Of a DNA stretch of 64,000 nucleotides, positions 25,718-43,073 are shown one piece after another. The notes below the pieces were generated by a model. That model saw nothing but the letters and a program-made list of their open reading frames with translations. It was not told the DNA's origin and made no database searches. This DNA is from Choristoneura fumiferana. Taxonomy: Eukaryota > Arthropoda > Insecta > Lepidoptera > Tortricidae. Position numbers and translations under genes: made by a program. Position 1 is the first letter of the stretch, and each line of letters opens with the position of its first letter. The DNA lies in assembly GCF_025370935.1 (NCBI RefSeq), contig NC_133473.1:5700398-5764397 (forward strand), given 5' to 3'.

Positions 25718-28238
25718 ATGGCACACTACAAAGGAGCAGCTTCTGAAGCTGGCAGAGCCATGCATTTGATGAAAAAGCGAGAGAAAGCTCAGCAGGAGAT
25801 AGAACTACGAAAGAAGAAAATAGAAGAAGATCTCAAAATAGACAATATAGAAAACAAATTTGCAACACATTATGATGCTGTTGAACAGCAACTGAAGAGC
25901 TCTACTATTGGTCTAGTAACTCTTGACGAGATGAAAGCGAAACAAGAACACATTGTACGTGAAAGAGAGAAGAAATTAGCCCAAAAGAAAGCAGAGAAAG
26001 AGAAGGAAAGGCAAAAGGAAATTGAAGCAAAACAGGCTCAGAAAAACAAACAAAAGCGACAGGTTTGTTACACAATTTGTTACTAGCTACATAAAAAGAA
26101 AACTTAATAATTCTAATGCTAGTCATTAACAACACATAAAAACACACACAAACAGGGACACAGATAAAAAGAAAAAACTATTTGTGGTTCTTGGTTCTCT
26201 AAAAGATGAAATTATTTAAGGCAAGGAATGTATAGAGTATTCTTTTAATTTTTGTTGACAGATCCAAGCACTGTCTTTTGCCCTGACTGATGAGGAAGAG
26301 AATGATGACTCAGATTCCGATCCTGATATCCAGCCCAAAGAGGAAGAGAAGAGTTGGCGGGAAAAAGAGGAACCGGTAATATATTTTTTATTGGAGTTTT
26401 AATTCTTAGGACTCTAACCATGACAAAATAAAACAAATAGGCTATAATGCATTAAATTAAATTTAGTTTAAAAAAAACCACATTTTATTTTTGCAGACAT
26501 TAAAGAAAATTCGCAAGAACCCAGATGTAGACACATCGTTCCTGCCAGATCGTGAAAGGGAGGAAGCAGACTTGAAGCTTCGAGAGGAGTTGCGGCTTGA
26601 ATGGGTGATGACACAGGCTAGCCTTAAAGATGAACCTATTACAGTCACGTTCAGCTACTGGGATGGTTCAGGCCACAGGCGAAATGTTATCTTAAAGAAA
26701 GGTAATTGTTGTCTTAAATAAGTTTCTATTCAAAATTCAACTTTTTATAGATACTTTTTTGCTGATATTTACATTGTCGGCCAACCTAGGGTGAGGGCAC
26801 CAGTCATGGATTCCTGTTTGGTTCCTACCAATAATGGAAAAAAAAATCCGCTAACTCAATATTAAGAAACGGACACTACTTTTTCTAAAACTAATAACAC
26901 TTATGTGCAGATAACTGATGATCATAACTACTACTGTGCCTAACATGTCCATGATTGGTGCCATCACCCTATATTACCTATGTGTACCAAATTTCAAGGC
27001 AATCTGAACACTGGAAGTGGGTCAAAATAATCTTGCAAGATGTGACCCAAAAACAAATGGGGAAGCTAAAGCTTTTAAGCACACTCACACACACTGACAC
27101 TGACACTCACACTCACAGACACAGACACACACACACACAGTCACACACACACACACACACACACACACGACACACGCACACAGACACACACACACACACA
27201 CACACATTATTGCGCGTACATTCCGAGTTGTACGTTATTGTTTCCCCAAAAGTGACAGGTTGCTAGCCTGTCGCCTACGGTATACCTTAACCGATATCCT
27301 CAGTCGCCTCTTACAACACCCACGGAAGAATGAATATTGTACAATGATCTTTGATTCTGAATCTTTGTTATGTTGCATACTCCACTTTTAATGTTTCTTA
27401 ATAACTAACTTTCTTTACATTTTCAGGAAACTCCATATATCAATTCCTTCAGCGTTGTCTAGACACACTGAGGCCAGAATTCAGTGAGCTGAAAACTGTG
27501 TCTGCTGATCAGCTGATGTATGTGAAAGAAGATCTTATCCTGCCTCACCACTACACATTCTATGACTTCATTGTCACCAAGGTATTGTTGAATTATGGAA
27601 AGGGAAGATTTTTTTTTTTATATTTCATCAACTAAGCAGCCATAAATTGATTTTTTGAGTAGGAAAATGTGTCTTGCAAACAATTCCTTCCTTGAAGAAT
27701 CAGTTTCTATATAATTGACTAGGTGCTTATAAATCAGAATGATGTTGCCGGTTGCCGAATTTTATATTAATATGGAAGTAATGCGCTTTTTCTGAGGACT
27801 CCTAAAGTATAATTGTCCACTGGATTACACTTAATAAATTGTTTGTATTAACCATTCTGTAGAAATCAAAGTAAAAATTGTGGAATATGCCTTAATGAAT
27901 ATATTGTTATTTATTTCAGGCTAGAGGGAAAAGTGGACCTCTGTTCCAATTCGATGCATCTGATGATGTGAGACTCGTCAATGACGCCACACAAGAAAAG
28001 CAAGACTCTCATGCTGGAAAAGTACTTTTAAGGTAAGCTTGGATACAAATTTGTATAACATGTATGCAAATAATATGATGAATTTGTTTATAATTAATAC
28101 AAATATTTACATATTAATTTTATCTTTCTTTGAATCAGGTCCTGGTATGAAAGAAATAAGCACATATTCCCGGCATCAAGATGGGAGCCATATGACCCGA
28201 CAAAAACATACTCCAAGTACACAATAAAGGGAAAATAA
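25718..28238 (+). CDS. FAM50: FAM50/XAP5 family protein
   Basis: This is a conserved nuclear protein linked to pre-mRNA splicing in animals. Six exons: 25718-26062, 26262-26375, 26497-26701, 27427-27581, 27920-28032 and 28139-28238, giving 343 residues (human FAM50A 339). The N-terminus MAHYKGAASEAGRAMHLMKK, the long Lys/Glu-rich helix, the acidic middle (about residues 120-145) and the XAP5 core (KKIRKNPDVDTSFLPDRERE, then TFSYWDGSGHRR, then YDFIVTKARGKSGPLF, and the end SRWEPYDPTKTYSKYTIKGK) are all recognisable. The start is the first ATG and matches the family. AATAAA signals follow at 28271-28276 and 28298-28303. It is divergent from Gemin5 and convergent with DHDDS. Confidence 0.96.
26787..26972. 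mobile_element. MITE in FAM50 intron 3
   Basis: The left end AGGGTGAGGGCACCAGTCATGG pairs with the right end CCATGATTGGTGCCATCACCCT. The middle contains AGATAACTGATGATCATAA, also found in a related copy at 63819-63962. It is a non-coding inverted-repeat element. Confidence 0.7.
27078..27206 (+). repeat. (CA)n microsatellite
   Basis: A run of CA/ACAC with interspersed GACA and TCACA units lies within FAM50 intron 3. Its length is likely to be polymorphic. Confidence 0.95.
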
Positions 28239-28341
28239 AACAGAAATAAAGTGATTACTTTTATAATCTAAATAAATTATGCATAAAATAAGTTTGAATA
28301 AATATTTTTAAGCAACAAAAAAGTGTAATCTTTCCTAATAG

Positions 28342-30482
28342 TTATGTAATATATTTTTCTAGTTCCTGCCATCTTCTGTGTTCCAAGTTTTCAGTGAATT
28401 TCAATTTTCTGTCACTCATATCTTTCAATACAGTAGGTTCTGACGCATGCCTTTGGAAATGTATTATTGCAGCCAATAGGTTCCATATTGTGAATTCTGG
28501 CCATAGTACATCAGAAAAGTACAAAACAGTGTTTGATATCTGCAACAATAAAAAAATATTAATGTTGTTAAAATTGAGATTTCTAAATAAGATCATGACT
28601 GGTTTTCATTTTACAAAAAATTAAAACCAGTATGTGTGGCACCTGTTTTTTTTTCTATTATGAGAAGAAGGCAAACAAGCATGCAGTTATCTGATGAGAA
28701 ATCATCACCAACACCAAGGTACTAACAACTCAAGGATGAGTCAGTCTGCTGTTTGAACTAAAACTTCAATATTTACCTGCCACAACATGAAGTCAGACAA
28801 CCTAACTTCTCCGGATGTCCTGACCAGCAACTCTGGTTCACTGAGGTCTAATGTCTGTGATATCAGGTCTTCATCAATGTCTTCTGGTGTCAATTCCTTG
28901 CTGCTCACGCCGGCAATGACGTATGATGCTGCGCGAGTGATTTCATCACAAGCTGTAATTGTAAATGAGTTTACTGGTTAAACAAATGAAATTAAAGCCA
29001 ACTATGTAAAAATATACTCCTAAATTTATTGAATACCTACCTATATATAAATTAGAAACAGTAAATAAAATATTTATAACTACTAGCTTTTGTATGTGAC
29101 TCAAGTCTGCAAATATTTTGTTTATGCTGTCCTGCTTAGAATGTGCCTATTTTTAAGGATAAAACTATACTTACTGTCTCTCCCTGGGTCTCAAAGTTCT
29201 CAAACTACCTCCATACCAAATATCATCTAGGTCAGTTCAGTGGTTTAAGCATGAAGAGGTAACAAGACATACTTTTGCATTTATAACATTCAGACCAACC
29301 CAACTATGTTCTGCTAAACTAAAATATTGTGAAGTCTGTAAATATTATGATGCTCCATGCATTATTTTGGTCAGTACTATAATATTATATGAATCTTTTG
29401 CATAATTTAACTTTTATTTTGCTAGTAAGGACACAAAAGTTATGTTAGGTTGATAATTGTTTGTTACTGAGTCTTTACACCTGTATATGCATAAGCAATA
29501 TTAAGTCTCAGCTTGTTGTTGTGCCGGGTAGCAAGCATGGCTCTTGACACCAGGGCCCGAAGGTCCTCCGGCAGCAGTGTTAAACGTCCTGCTACATGGA
29601 GGCGGACACCCCACTCATTTATTTGATGACTGAAACAAATAAACTTTTTAAAAGGATATTGTAATGATTATAAAAGTAAATTACAATGATTTCTTAGTTA
29701 CAAAAAACAAATCAACAATGAGTTCTTAGTTACAAAAAACAAATCAATAGCAAGAACAACTGCTGGGTGAACTGTACAAAGTACAAGCTATCTGTTACCC
29801 CTTCACATTTAAACTGCTAAACAGATTTAGATTAAATTTGGTAGTTTGTATGTATGTAGTTTGAGATGTTGGGAAGGATAGAATAGTTTTATTCAGGAAA
29901 GTTGGTTTTATAAATGAAGAACTTTAAACACACTAAAATAATCTATAAAATTATAAAACTTTTCTCCGATTCTCATCAACTTGGGTCTTAGAATGTTAGG
30001 TATTTCTGAAATAGTGCTATCTTCTTGGAAATTAACATAGTACTTACATTTCATCTAACAGCCTCTGAAACTTATCGCGAGCCAAATCCATCAAAGCGTT
30101 AACTTCTTCCTTAGACCTCTTGAAATTTTCTATACTGAATGCGTAGACAGTAACTTCAGGTATGCCTAGGTCTAAACACCACTGCAATAAAGATCAACTT
30201 AAGTCGAATAAATTTCAGTACAAGTAAACGGCTTCATAATCCATTACAATTTCTCTACAACCTGTAGTGTGAAATATAATGTTTGGTTACCTTCAATGTT
30301 TCCGATAATTTGTCAAAACCTCGCGAATGCCCCGTACTGCTTTGAACGCTATGTTTTTTCGCAAATCGTCGGTTACCGTCCATTATAAAAGCTATGTGCT
30401 GCGGTATCCGACCCGTTTTAACAACTTTGATACAGAAAAGTTCAAAAAAAGACACACAGTTTTCCTTAATCCAAGTGGACAT
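28342..30482 (-). CDS. DHDDS: Dehydrodolichyl diphosphate synthase catalytic subunit
   Basis: This cis-prenyltransferase extends farnesyl-PP with isopentenyl-PP to make dolichol precursors for N-glycosylation, normally in a complex with NUS1/NgBR at the ER. Five minus exons: 30482-30291, 30181-30048, 29629-29481, 28952-28777 and 28539-28342 (282 residues; human 333). The substrate motif MDGNRRFAKK (Asp about residue 35), the WCLDLGIPEVTVYAFSIENF block, RLNIAYAYT and the RTSGEVRLSDFMLWQ motif (about 203-217) are all present, so catalytic residues look intact. It is shorter than the human protein at the C-terminus. The start MSTWIKENC fits the family. A foldback element lies 173 bp upstream. 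Confidence 0.96.
29085..29290 (+). mobile_element. Old RTE-type retroposon fragment in DHDDS intron
   Basis: It starts ACTAGCTTTTGTATGTGACT and ends near TTTTGCATTTATAACATTCA, with a shortened CCATACCAAATATCATC middle. It is a highly diverged relative of the element at 16770-19650. Confidence 0.55.
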
Positions 30483-30654
30483 GTTTGTTTTTGACGCAAT
30501 TATTAGCTAGAACTAGACAAATGTTAACATACGTAGTTGTGCGTTTGTTAATTTCAGATTATAATATAAATATTATCAATTATTTTCTTCAGTATTTAAA
30601 ATTTGAGTACCTACACGACAGTACCTACACGTATTTTATCCAAAGATTTTATCC

Positions 30655-30791
30655 TACGAAATTCGAAAGAAAATCGAACTTCGTTCGTATTGTACCGTCC
30701 CTTTCACTCTCGTTTTAAATAATATCAGGCTATAAGCGTCAGCAAGACGATACGACAAGACACGAAGTTCGAATTTTGCACTTCGTAGTAA
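30655..30791. mobile_element. Foldback element family B, copy upstream of DHDDS (degenerate)
   Basis: Left CTACGAAATTCGAA..GTATTGTACCGTCCCTTTCA and right GACGATACGAC..CACGAAGTTCGAA..CTTCGTAGTA form imperfect inverted arms. The loop reads, in the DHDDS direction, ATTATTTAAAACGAGAG. It matches the better-preserved copies at 32845, 36431 and 53864. It lies 173 bp before the DHDDS start codon. Confidence 0.6.
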
Positions 30792-31366
30792 ACTAGTACG
30801 TAAGTTTTACAACTTTGACATTTGGGGACGGACAGCCTATGGAGTGTAGTTTGTAAACGATAGACAAAATTACAAGTGCGGTGCGTGCGTTCGTCAAACT
30901 CGTCTCACTATTGCACGTCCAAAAAAAACAATCAAAACTTGGCTATGGTGCACAATAAACTTTTGTTTTGCCGTCGCTTATTTATTTACCTCGAATAGCT
31001 TCCAAATTTAGTGTTGCTAAACTATCTAATAGCCATATTGTAGAAAATCAAGGACATGTGGCAGTGTGTGGTCAATGAAAAGTAGACTGGCCAACGAAAC
31101 AGTCCCAGACAAACCGCGGCTAATTAAAAATAAATGAGGCTGACAACTCTTGCTGTACACTGATCAAACGATGTTACGATGTTAATACTTAGATATTTAT
31201 TTAAAATTTCTTGATATTATCAACATTTATTATAGTAATGTGCGAAATAATAGTAATGTATGTATGACCTTTGTCAGTGCCCATTTACGTACAGTCCAGT
31301 CCAGACGCATCCAATTTTGGACCATTTTGGGCAGATTGGCATTGAATATATGTGCTAACATTTTAA

Positions 31367-32345
31367 TTCTAACATAATCATCCAGTTCAGACCAAGACCA
31401 AAACAACAAATTAATATAAACTCAATTTTAAAGATTATTAACGTAGAAGAAGTTGGCGAACGCACATTGTTAGGGGTTACTATTGATAACCATTTAAATT
31501 GGAAAAAACACATCGAAAACTGTAAAGTTAAAATGTCACAATTCATATATGCGCTGAGCGTTCTCAAGGCAAATACCAGCACGGCTTGTGCGTTGGCAAC
31601 GTACCATGCGCACGCAGCCGCCTGGCTGCGCTACGGGCTGCTGCTGTGGGCACATAGCTCCGACGCGCACCAGCTCATTGTAATGCAGAAAAAATGTCTG
31701 AGGATCCTAGCCAATATCCACCAACCAAGCAGTTGCAAACCACATTTCAAAAATTTAAATATATTAACCCTACCAGCACTATATATTATATTAGAAACAG
31801 CAATTTTTGTCAGGAAAAACCTACATTTGTACCAATCTTCAAAAAGTCCCCGTCGAACCCATAAATTAGTCCTTCCTGAACCCATACTAGAAATCTACAA
31901 GGACAGCCCGTATAGATCAATTAACATTTACAATAAATTGCCTTTAAATACAAAAAATATCAAAAATAATACTTTATTTATAGCTAAGTTAAAAACAGAC
32001 CTTTTACAAAAATGTTATTATACTATCACAATATTTTAAATGAATAAAAATATGGATATTTTATTTGTTTGTTTAGAAATAAATTTGTTGTGATATTATA
32101 TTAAATTAATACACATTTAGGTAGAAACAAATTAGTATCCTAATACATAATTTAACTTTGTGCAATTTCAATAATAGAAATATATTTTTTTAAGTCTAGT
32201 ATTTTTTAAGTAGTTTTTAGGCAGGTATGTAGGAATCTAACTTTTAATTTCATACATAACAATTGTGGGTATACTCTACCAGGGTGCATAATTTCTGTAA
32301 GTACTAGTATTTATAAGTCTTATGTTTTATGATTTTGCCAAATAA
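31367..32345 (+). mobile_element. 3' fragment of a non-LTR retrotransposon (jockey/X-element type)
   Basis: An open frame from about 31367 to 32039 encodes the C-terminal reverse-transcriptase region (LLGVTIDNHLNWKKHI.., then LRYGLLLWAHSSDAHQL and QKKCLRILANI). It is typical of jockey-like LINEs. The 5' part, including the catalytic RT motifs, is missing, so it is a dead 5'-truncated copy. A 3' UTR follows, ending in repeated GAATACT at about 32346-32360. Confidence 0.85.
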
Positions 32346-32844
32346 ATGAATACTGAATACTGAAAACTAATCTTATATATCACATTTTTCATTTCGAGGA
32401 TGGTAAGAGATTGAATTAAAGGAAAAATATTTATTTATTTCTTGCAGCAGAAGTATCAAAATTATTATTATTCCCCTTGATTGATTCAGTTACGATGACA
32501 GGGTTGCGGTTGATTCTACAGAACGCCAACAGTATGTATGACAGGAGCAAAATTATCTAAGCCGGGCTAGAATGACAATATGTCAATTTTGACAATCTCA
32601 AAAATGATACCTGATTAAGGTTTCGTAAAAAATGCATGGACAGCATTCGCTGGCCCGAGTCTAATTGTAACTTGATTTTCTTTTTGTTGTTTCTTGTTTG
32701 TTATTATAATGTCGTTACGTTAGTGCCAACGATTTAAAAATATTTACAGTTTGGTTTATTGTTATTTAAAGTAATATAAATTTCTATTAAAAACACGCCG
32801 CGTTACTTCACTGTACAGCAAAGCTCAGCCTTGGGTTAAAACCC

Positions 32845-32956
32845 CTGCGGGGCTACTACGAAACTCGATGTTCGTATCGTACGGTCCCTCTGACACTTAC
32901 ACTATTTAATACGAGAGCTAGAGGGATATGAACTTCGAGTTTCGTAGTAGACCTGC
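32845..32956. mobile_element. Foldback element family B, copy upstream of RTRAF
   Basis: GGGGCTACTACGAAACTCGA at the left is the inverted partner of TCGAGTTTCGTAGTAGACC at the right. The loop on + reads CTGACACTTACACTATTTAA then TACGAGAG. The gene-proximal end is 245 bp before the RTRAF start codon, and the loop points the same way relative to the gene as in the other three copies. Confidence 0.8.
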
Positions 32957-33200
32957 TGCTGCGCTGTGTGGGATCGCTAGACGTAGACGCCGACTAGTTA
33001 CCTTGTCAATTTTTTATCAACTCAAATTTTGGCATAATAATATGGCAACTCTATATCTGACAGATGTCATGTAAAAAAATCGCCAAACCTGGGCCAGGCG
33101 GCTCCATGCATGCGCAAGCTGTGTTGTCCTGTCTAGTCTAGAATCTATATAGGTCTTATTATTTCGAAAAGTACGGATTGTTACTCAACTAAATTGCATC

Positions 33201-34388
33201 ATGAATAACATGTTTAAACTAAAACTATCGGCATTAGGACATCCTAACCCTGAAAGTTTTAATTGCGATAGTAAGTACTTAATTTTTACCGGGTGTTACG
33301 GAGCATTCAACGTGTAGGTGGCTGCGATATGCTTTATTAATATTTATTTGTACTACGCAATGGACTAACAAACACCGACTTAATAAAAACGAATAGTGTC
33401 TTCGACACTTTGGACACTGGTGGAATCATATACAGTGCCAATGAAACTTAAACTTGGATTGGATTTAATTTCTTTTGTTTTTTCAGATATAAACGAGTAC
33501 AGGAGTGTGGTTCTGTGGTTGGAAGATCAGAAGATAAGACATTATAAAATTGAGGAACGTGAGGGCTTGAGGGACATTGAGAGTGAGGAATGGAACACTG
33601 CTTATGACACATACCAGAGGGACCTAGTCAGTCCGGTCGTCGAGGGAGCTCCCAATGAGCAGCTGAACTGGCTCATGTCTTATGCTGTACGGTTGGAATA
33701 TGCAGACAATGGTATAAATCATTTTTTTTCTTAACATATTGTACAATTGCATAATATAATATGGCAGTTGTGTATGATTACAAGTTTCCTAGAAATTCTT
33801 ACCTCCCCAATACAATATTTCTTTGTTTTCAGTTGATAAATATAAAAATGTCAAAACTGAGGAACCCAAGCAGTCTACTCCTAATGTAGTTTCGTCAAAC
33901 CCTCTGGACAATCTTGACTGTAAGTTTTTCAACATATATTTTAAAAACCATCAAATAAATATCATTAGCCAATTTACCCAGTTTAATCTAATGTTGTATC
34001 AAGTATGATAATTGTCCTCATGTTGTGTAGTCATTTATAATTTGTCCTACTACTGGAAAAAATATGTAACAAGATTGATTTCCTTCTAGTTTCAAGTGCT
34101 GCATTTAAGGCAGGTGTGGACAGAGTGTCAACTTTGGCAGGAATAGGACCACATCCAGATGCCAAGGTACGCCTTTCAGCACTGAACAAAATTTTGAAGA
34201 CTAACCCTCATCCAGACACTGCAGTGACTGAAGCAAACATCATACAGCAGCCAACTGATGTCCTGAAGCTGCTCTTTATACAAGATCTTAGAGAGTTGCA
34301 GACCAAGATTAATGAAGCATTAGTTGCCGTTCAGAAGGTGACTGCTGACCCTCGTACGGACACAAAGCTGGGCCGTGTGGGAAGATAA
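33201..34388 (+). CDS. RTRAF: RTRAF (C14orf166/hCLE) RNA transcription, translation and transport factor
   Basis: In animals RTRAF is a small subunit of the tRNA-splicing ligase assembly with RTCB, DDX1 and FAM98, and also travels in RNA granules. Four exons: 33201-33270, 33487-33711, 33833-33919 and 34090-34388, giving 226 residues (human 244). Recognisable blocks are LSALGHPNPESFNC, EYRSVVLWLEDQKIRHYKIE, APNEQLNWLMSYAVRLEYAD and the C-terminal helix DVLKLLFIQDLRELQTKINE. The linker around residues 100-125 is short and unconserved. The start ATG at 33201 precedes MFKLKLSALGHP, as in the family. It shows no sign of disruption. Confidence 0.95.
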
Positions 34389-35880
34389 TTATCCCAAAAT
34401 TTATCTTTATTGTCAGTGGCATAACTAGGGCTACAAATATACCTACTTTAAAAATTTTCAATGCTGTCAGATTTCCTCTCATATTGACTTAGGATGGGGG
34501 TGAAGAAATGGTGGATGTGCCAGTCATGGCACAAAGAAAAAAAAAACAGGCACTACTAATCATCAAAACATGTACATGAAATCCATGCAACCATGAAGTT
34601 TAGAATCTTACAATCTTTTCATAAAAAATGCCACATTCACTTAAAGGTACACTATTGCTGACTTTAAGACCTGTGTTCGTTGGCAATTAATAAAAATAAA
34701 AGTAAAGTTGGCCCAAACCTCAGTTATGCTAATAGAGACTATACCTTTAGTGGAAATTATTATAGCAGTTAAGAACAGAGGTTGTTTTGTATTTTATAAT
34801 TGAACTGAGACAAAGCAGATAAATAATTTAACTTCATTAGTTCTTAACATAACAGCTTTTTGCAATGTTACAGTGTGACATTTCTAGCTAGTAAATTCAC
34901 TCCTGTTTCCTTACTACCACATCTGTTGAGGTGCATTATGGGTGAAAACCAAAAAGTTGCACACCATTAAAGCTCCGTTAGCAGGTATTTTATAATTACT
35001 ATTATTTTTTCCATTGACATGAAAATTATCCATACAAATGTATGATTAATTTTCGTGTCACAATGGAAAAAAGTTAATGGAAATTTTAACTAGGTAGGTA
35101 CCTGCTAATGCAGCTTTAACAGTGTGCAACTTTTGGTCTTCACCTTTATACTATACTTCTTTGTCTCCCACTTAAATAAATGACATGTTTAGGATTTTTT
35201 AAATATATTTTTTAATGAAATACAATTAATGTACATAGCCTTTTCACTGAAGGCATAGCATGTATGTAAATACCCCATACATTCAACTTGTTGTAATGAA
35301 ATCTGGAATCTGATAGTTTTGATCTAATAAATGGTAACATTATGTCCCATTAGGAACTGATTGTATTTCTACAGATTAAATTATAAACTTAATTTAACAT
35401 ATGAAATGTTTTATTTATTTCTCTCCAATTTAAGTCTGTAAGAGCTTACTATAAGCATATTATAACTAAAAGCAAGCCTATTTAGCTACATTTACTTATA
35501 AAAGAGAATGAATTTGGGTTGTACCTTAAATGTAAATGCAAAAGATTATGTAACTGTCCATCCTCTCACAGTCTTAATATGAGAAAAAACGAGTCTATCA
35601 TCAACCCTTTACAATGAGCCACTTGGGAGCACTAGATATTATTTAAATTACTCAAGAGTTAACTGTTAATGCAGTTGCATCAAACTGTCAGGAACTGTGG
35701 AGTTGACCCCGACCCAGGATCAACAATATAGTTTTTAATGTCTAGTCTAGTGCATCTAAGTAGCCCTCAACAACATATTAAGCAAGTTACACCACATTCT
35801 GACACTTTGCAGCATCCTAAACTAAAATAACAATGTTTTAATGAATTTATGACTAAGTTGAGGGCTTAATTTAATTTGGT
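34389..35880. other. Intergenic, convergent RTRAF and Tim8 3' ends
   Basis: AT-rich sequence with several AATAAA signals. At 35013-35052 a short imperfect inverted repeat is visible (CCATTGACATGAAAATTATCC.. against ATTAATTTTCGTGTCACAATGG). It probably holds both 3' UTRs. No gene seen. Confidence 0.5.
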
Positions 35881-36233
35881 TTAGTGCATGCCGCCGCCCT
35901 TCTCCAGCATCTGGGCGAATCTGTTTGTGATGAGCAGCGAGACGTCGATGAATCGCTCTACACAGTTAGTGATGCAGGTCTCTGTGCGGGAATCTAATTT
36001 AGCACCGGGTTTGTCCACGCACTTTTCCCAGCAGAAGTCGTTGAACTCGTGAATCTACAAATAAACATAAAATTTATAATTTGGTATGCTTGACGAACGA
36101 TATCGTGTATTGGACCAAAAAAATGTTTCATCACCTGAGCGTGGAACTGAGCTTTTTGCTTTTCGACCATTAGAAAATCTTGTAGTTCCGAATCCCCCGG
36201 TTTCGCGCTTGCATAATCAGACAGGTCACTCAT
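35881..36233 (-). CDS. Tim8: Mitochondrial import inner membrane translocase subunit Tim8
   Basis: Tim8 is a small Tim chaperone of the mitochondrial intermembrane space. With Tim13 it escorts hydrophobic proteins such as Tim23. Two minus exons: 36233-36135 and 36054-35881 (90 residues; human TIMM8A 97). The twin CX3C motif is intact: CWEKC (41-45) and CITNC (60-64), spaced by 14 residues, inside the family signature DKPGAKLDSR..NCVERFID. There is no presequence, as expected for this family, which is trapped by oxidative folding. The start is the first ATG of the open frame. A nested palindrome lies just upstream. Confidence 0.96.
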
Positions 36234-36351
36234 GGTGCATCAAATTTTATTTTACAAATAGATTATTACTAGTGTCCAAAGTTGGAAAACTTGCACTTAT
36301 TCAACAATTTTAAATTGATAGGTTATATTTAACTGTCAGTGTCATACTCGA

Positions 36352-36645
36352 TTAGGGTGACACTCTTTCCTGACCCGGATAACACCGACATGGAAATACC
36401 GGTCCTGTTTTTTGAGTACACGCCCATAGAAACTGCAGGGCTACTACGAAACTCTGAACTTAAAGTTCGTATCGTACCGTCCCTCTCGCTCTCGTATTAA
36501 ATAGTATATGTGTCAGAGGGACCGCACGGCACGAACTTCGAGTTTCGTAGTAGCCTAGCTGACAAAAGCTTCTATGGGCGTGTACACGAAAAACAGGTTC
36601 GATATTTCCATACCGGTATTATCCGAGCCGGGAAAGGCGTCACCC
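36352..36645. mobile_element. Nested foldback: outer inverted repeat around a family B element
   Basis: Outer arms: GATAACACCGACATGGAAAT..GTACACGCCCATAGAA at about 36352-36432, answered by TTCTATGGGCGTGTACACG..ATTTCCATACCGGTATTATC at about 36565-36645. The family B element at 36431-36556 sits between them. The simplest reading is a foldback element inserted into another foldback element. It lies 119 bp upstream of the Tim8 start. Confidence 0.7.
36431..36556. mobile_element. Foldback element family B, copy upstream of Tim8
   Basis: GGGCTACTACGAAACTC at the left and GAGTTTCGTAGTAGCC at the right flank the loop. In the Tim8 direction the loop reads CTGACACATATACTATTTAA then TACGAGAG. Each arm also contains the block GGTCCCTCT or its counterpart. 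It starts about 200 bp before the Tim8 start codon. Confidence 0.85.
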
Positions 36646-36902
36646 CTCGATTACGATTATGCTCTCTACACTCTACATAGTTTATGGTCATCAACGCTAA
36701 GACCATCATTAAATTTTATTTTTGTCATTCCGTAATTAGACCCCTGAAGTCTGAAGAACCGCCATACCGGTACAAATGACCTAATATTTTGTGTCACCAT
36801 CTCCTGGTCTATCACAGATAGACTGAAGAATATGCTGGTTGCTGGATGTTAATGTCATGTAGATCGTACTCAGTCTACCCTCCCTCATTCTTGCTACCCT
36901 AC

Positions 36903-37249
36903 CCGCAGGCGCAGGACGTCCACTGTTGGACTATAGGCCTCCCACCTAAGGCAAAGTAATTTTAAAAATATGGAAATAAAACTCATACTCATACTCATTT
37001 TGCAGGTGGTAGGACCTTGTGCAAGGTCCGCCCGGATTGCTACCACCATCTTGCTCGCTAATCCTGCCGTGAAGCAGCAGTGCTTGCACTGTTGTGTTTC
37101 GGCGTGGAGAGTAAGACAGCCGGTGAAATTACTGGCACGTGAGGTATCCCATCTTAGGCCTTTAGGTTGGCAACGCGTCTGCAATACCCCTGGTGTTGCA
37201 GATGTTTATGGGCGATGGTGATCTCTTACCAAATAAAAAAAAAAAAAAA
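36903..37249 (+). mobile_element. LINE tail fragment followed by R1 retroposon copy 2
   Basis: 36905-36950 has the CGTCCACTGTTGGACTATAGG tail, in reverse. 36995-37249 is the R1 family on +, with AGCAGTGCTTGCACTG and a poly(A) end at 37237-37249. It lies between Tim8 and the last ADAL exon. Confidence 0.7.
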
Positions 37250-37335
37250 TTACATTTAAGCAGGGCTGCGGGCAAGTGGGTAAATGAAAATGTTTAATAC
37301 AAATCAAGCATTTTTTATTGCTATTTACAATATGC

Positions 37336-42705
<5,370 letters not shown>

Positions 42706-43073
42706 TATTGCAATATTACTCATACTCAATAATTCAATAAGAGACGAGAACAATACAATATTTCCCGTGAAAGAAAAGTAGGTAACGAAAACAAAACAAA
42801 GCAAGACGCCCGCCAAAATATGTCAAAATGTGTGCTGCCCAATATATCTCTGAACTCCTTTGAAATAGCAAAATAAATGAGATCTGGTCGAGGTACTTTT
42901 ATTAAGGTTAGGGTAACTTCACTACCAAGTGTATTTTTCTGAACTTTATGCACTGATGTATTAAACTGTAGATCCACAGTCGCGCGTCCGAATATGTCCG
43001 AGCCAAATGAGCGCCACTTTGGTAAATGTGGCCTTCTTTTTCTCAGTACGTTGTTGTCAGTGCAAGCGTAACG

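Larger units (their letters stand above)
30483..33200. other. Intergenic between DHDDS and RTRAF
   Basis: The two genes are divergent here. The region holds a degenerate foldback (30655-30791), a LINE fragment (about 31367-32345) and a second foldback (32845-32956). I see no other gene. Confidence 0.6.
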
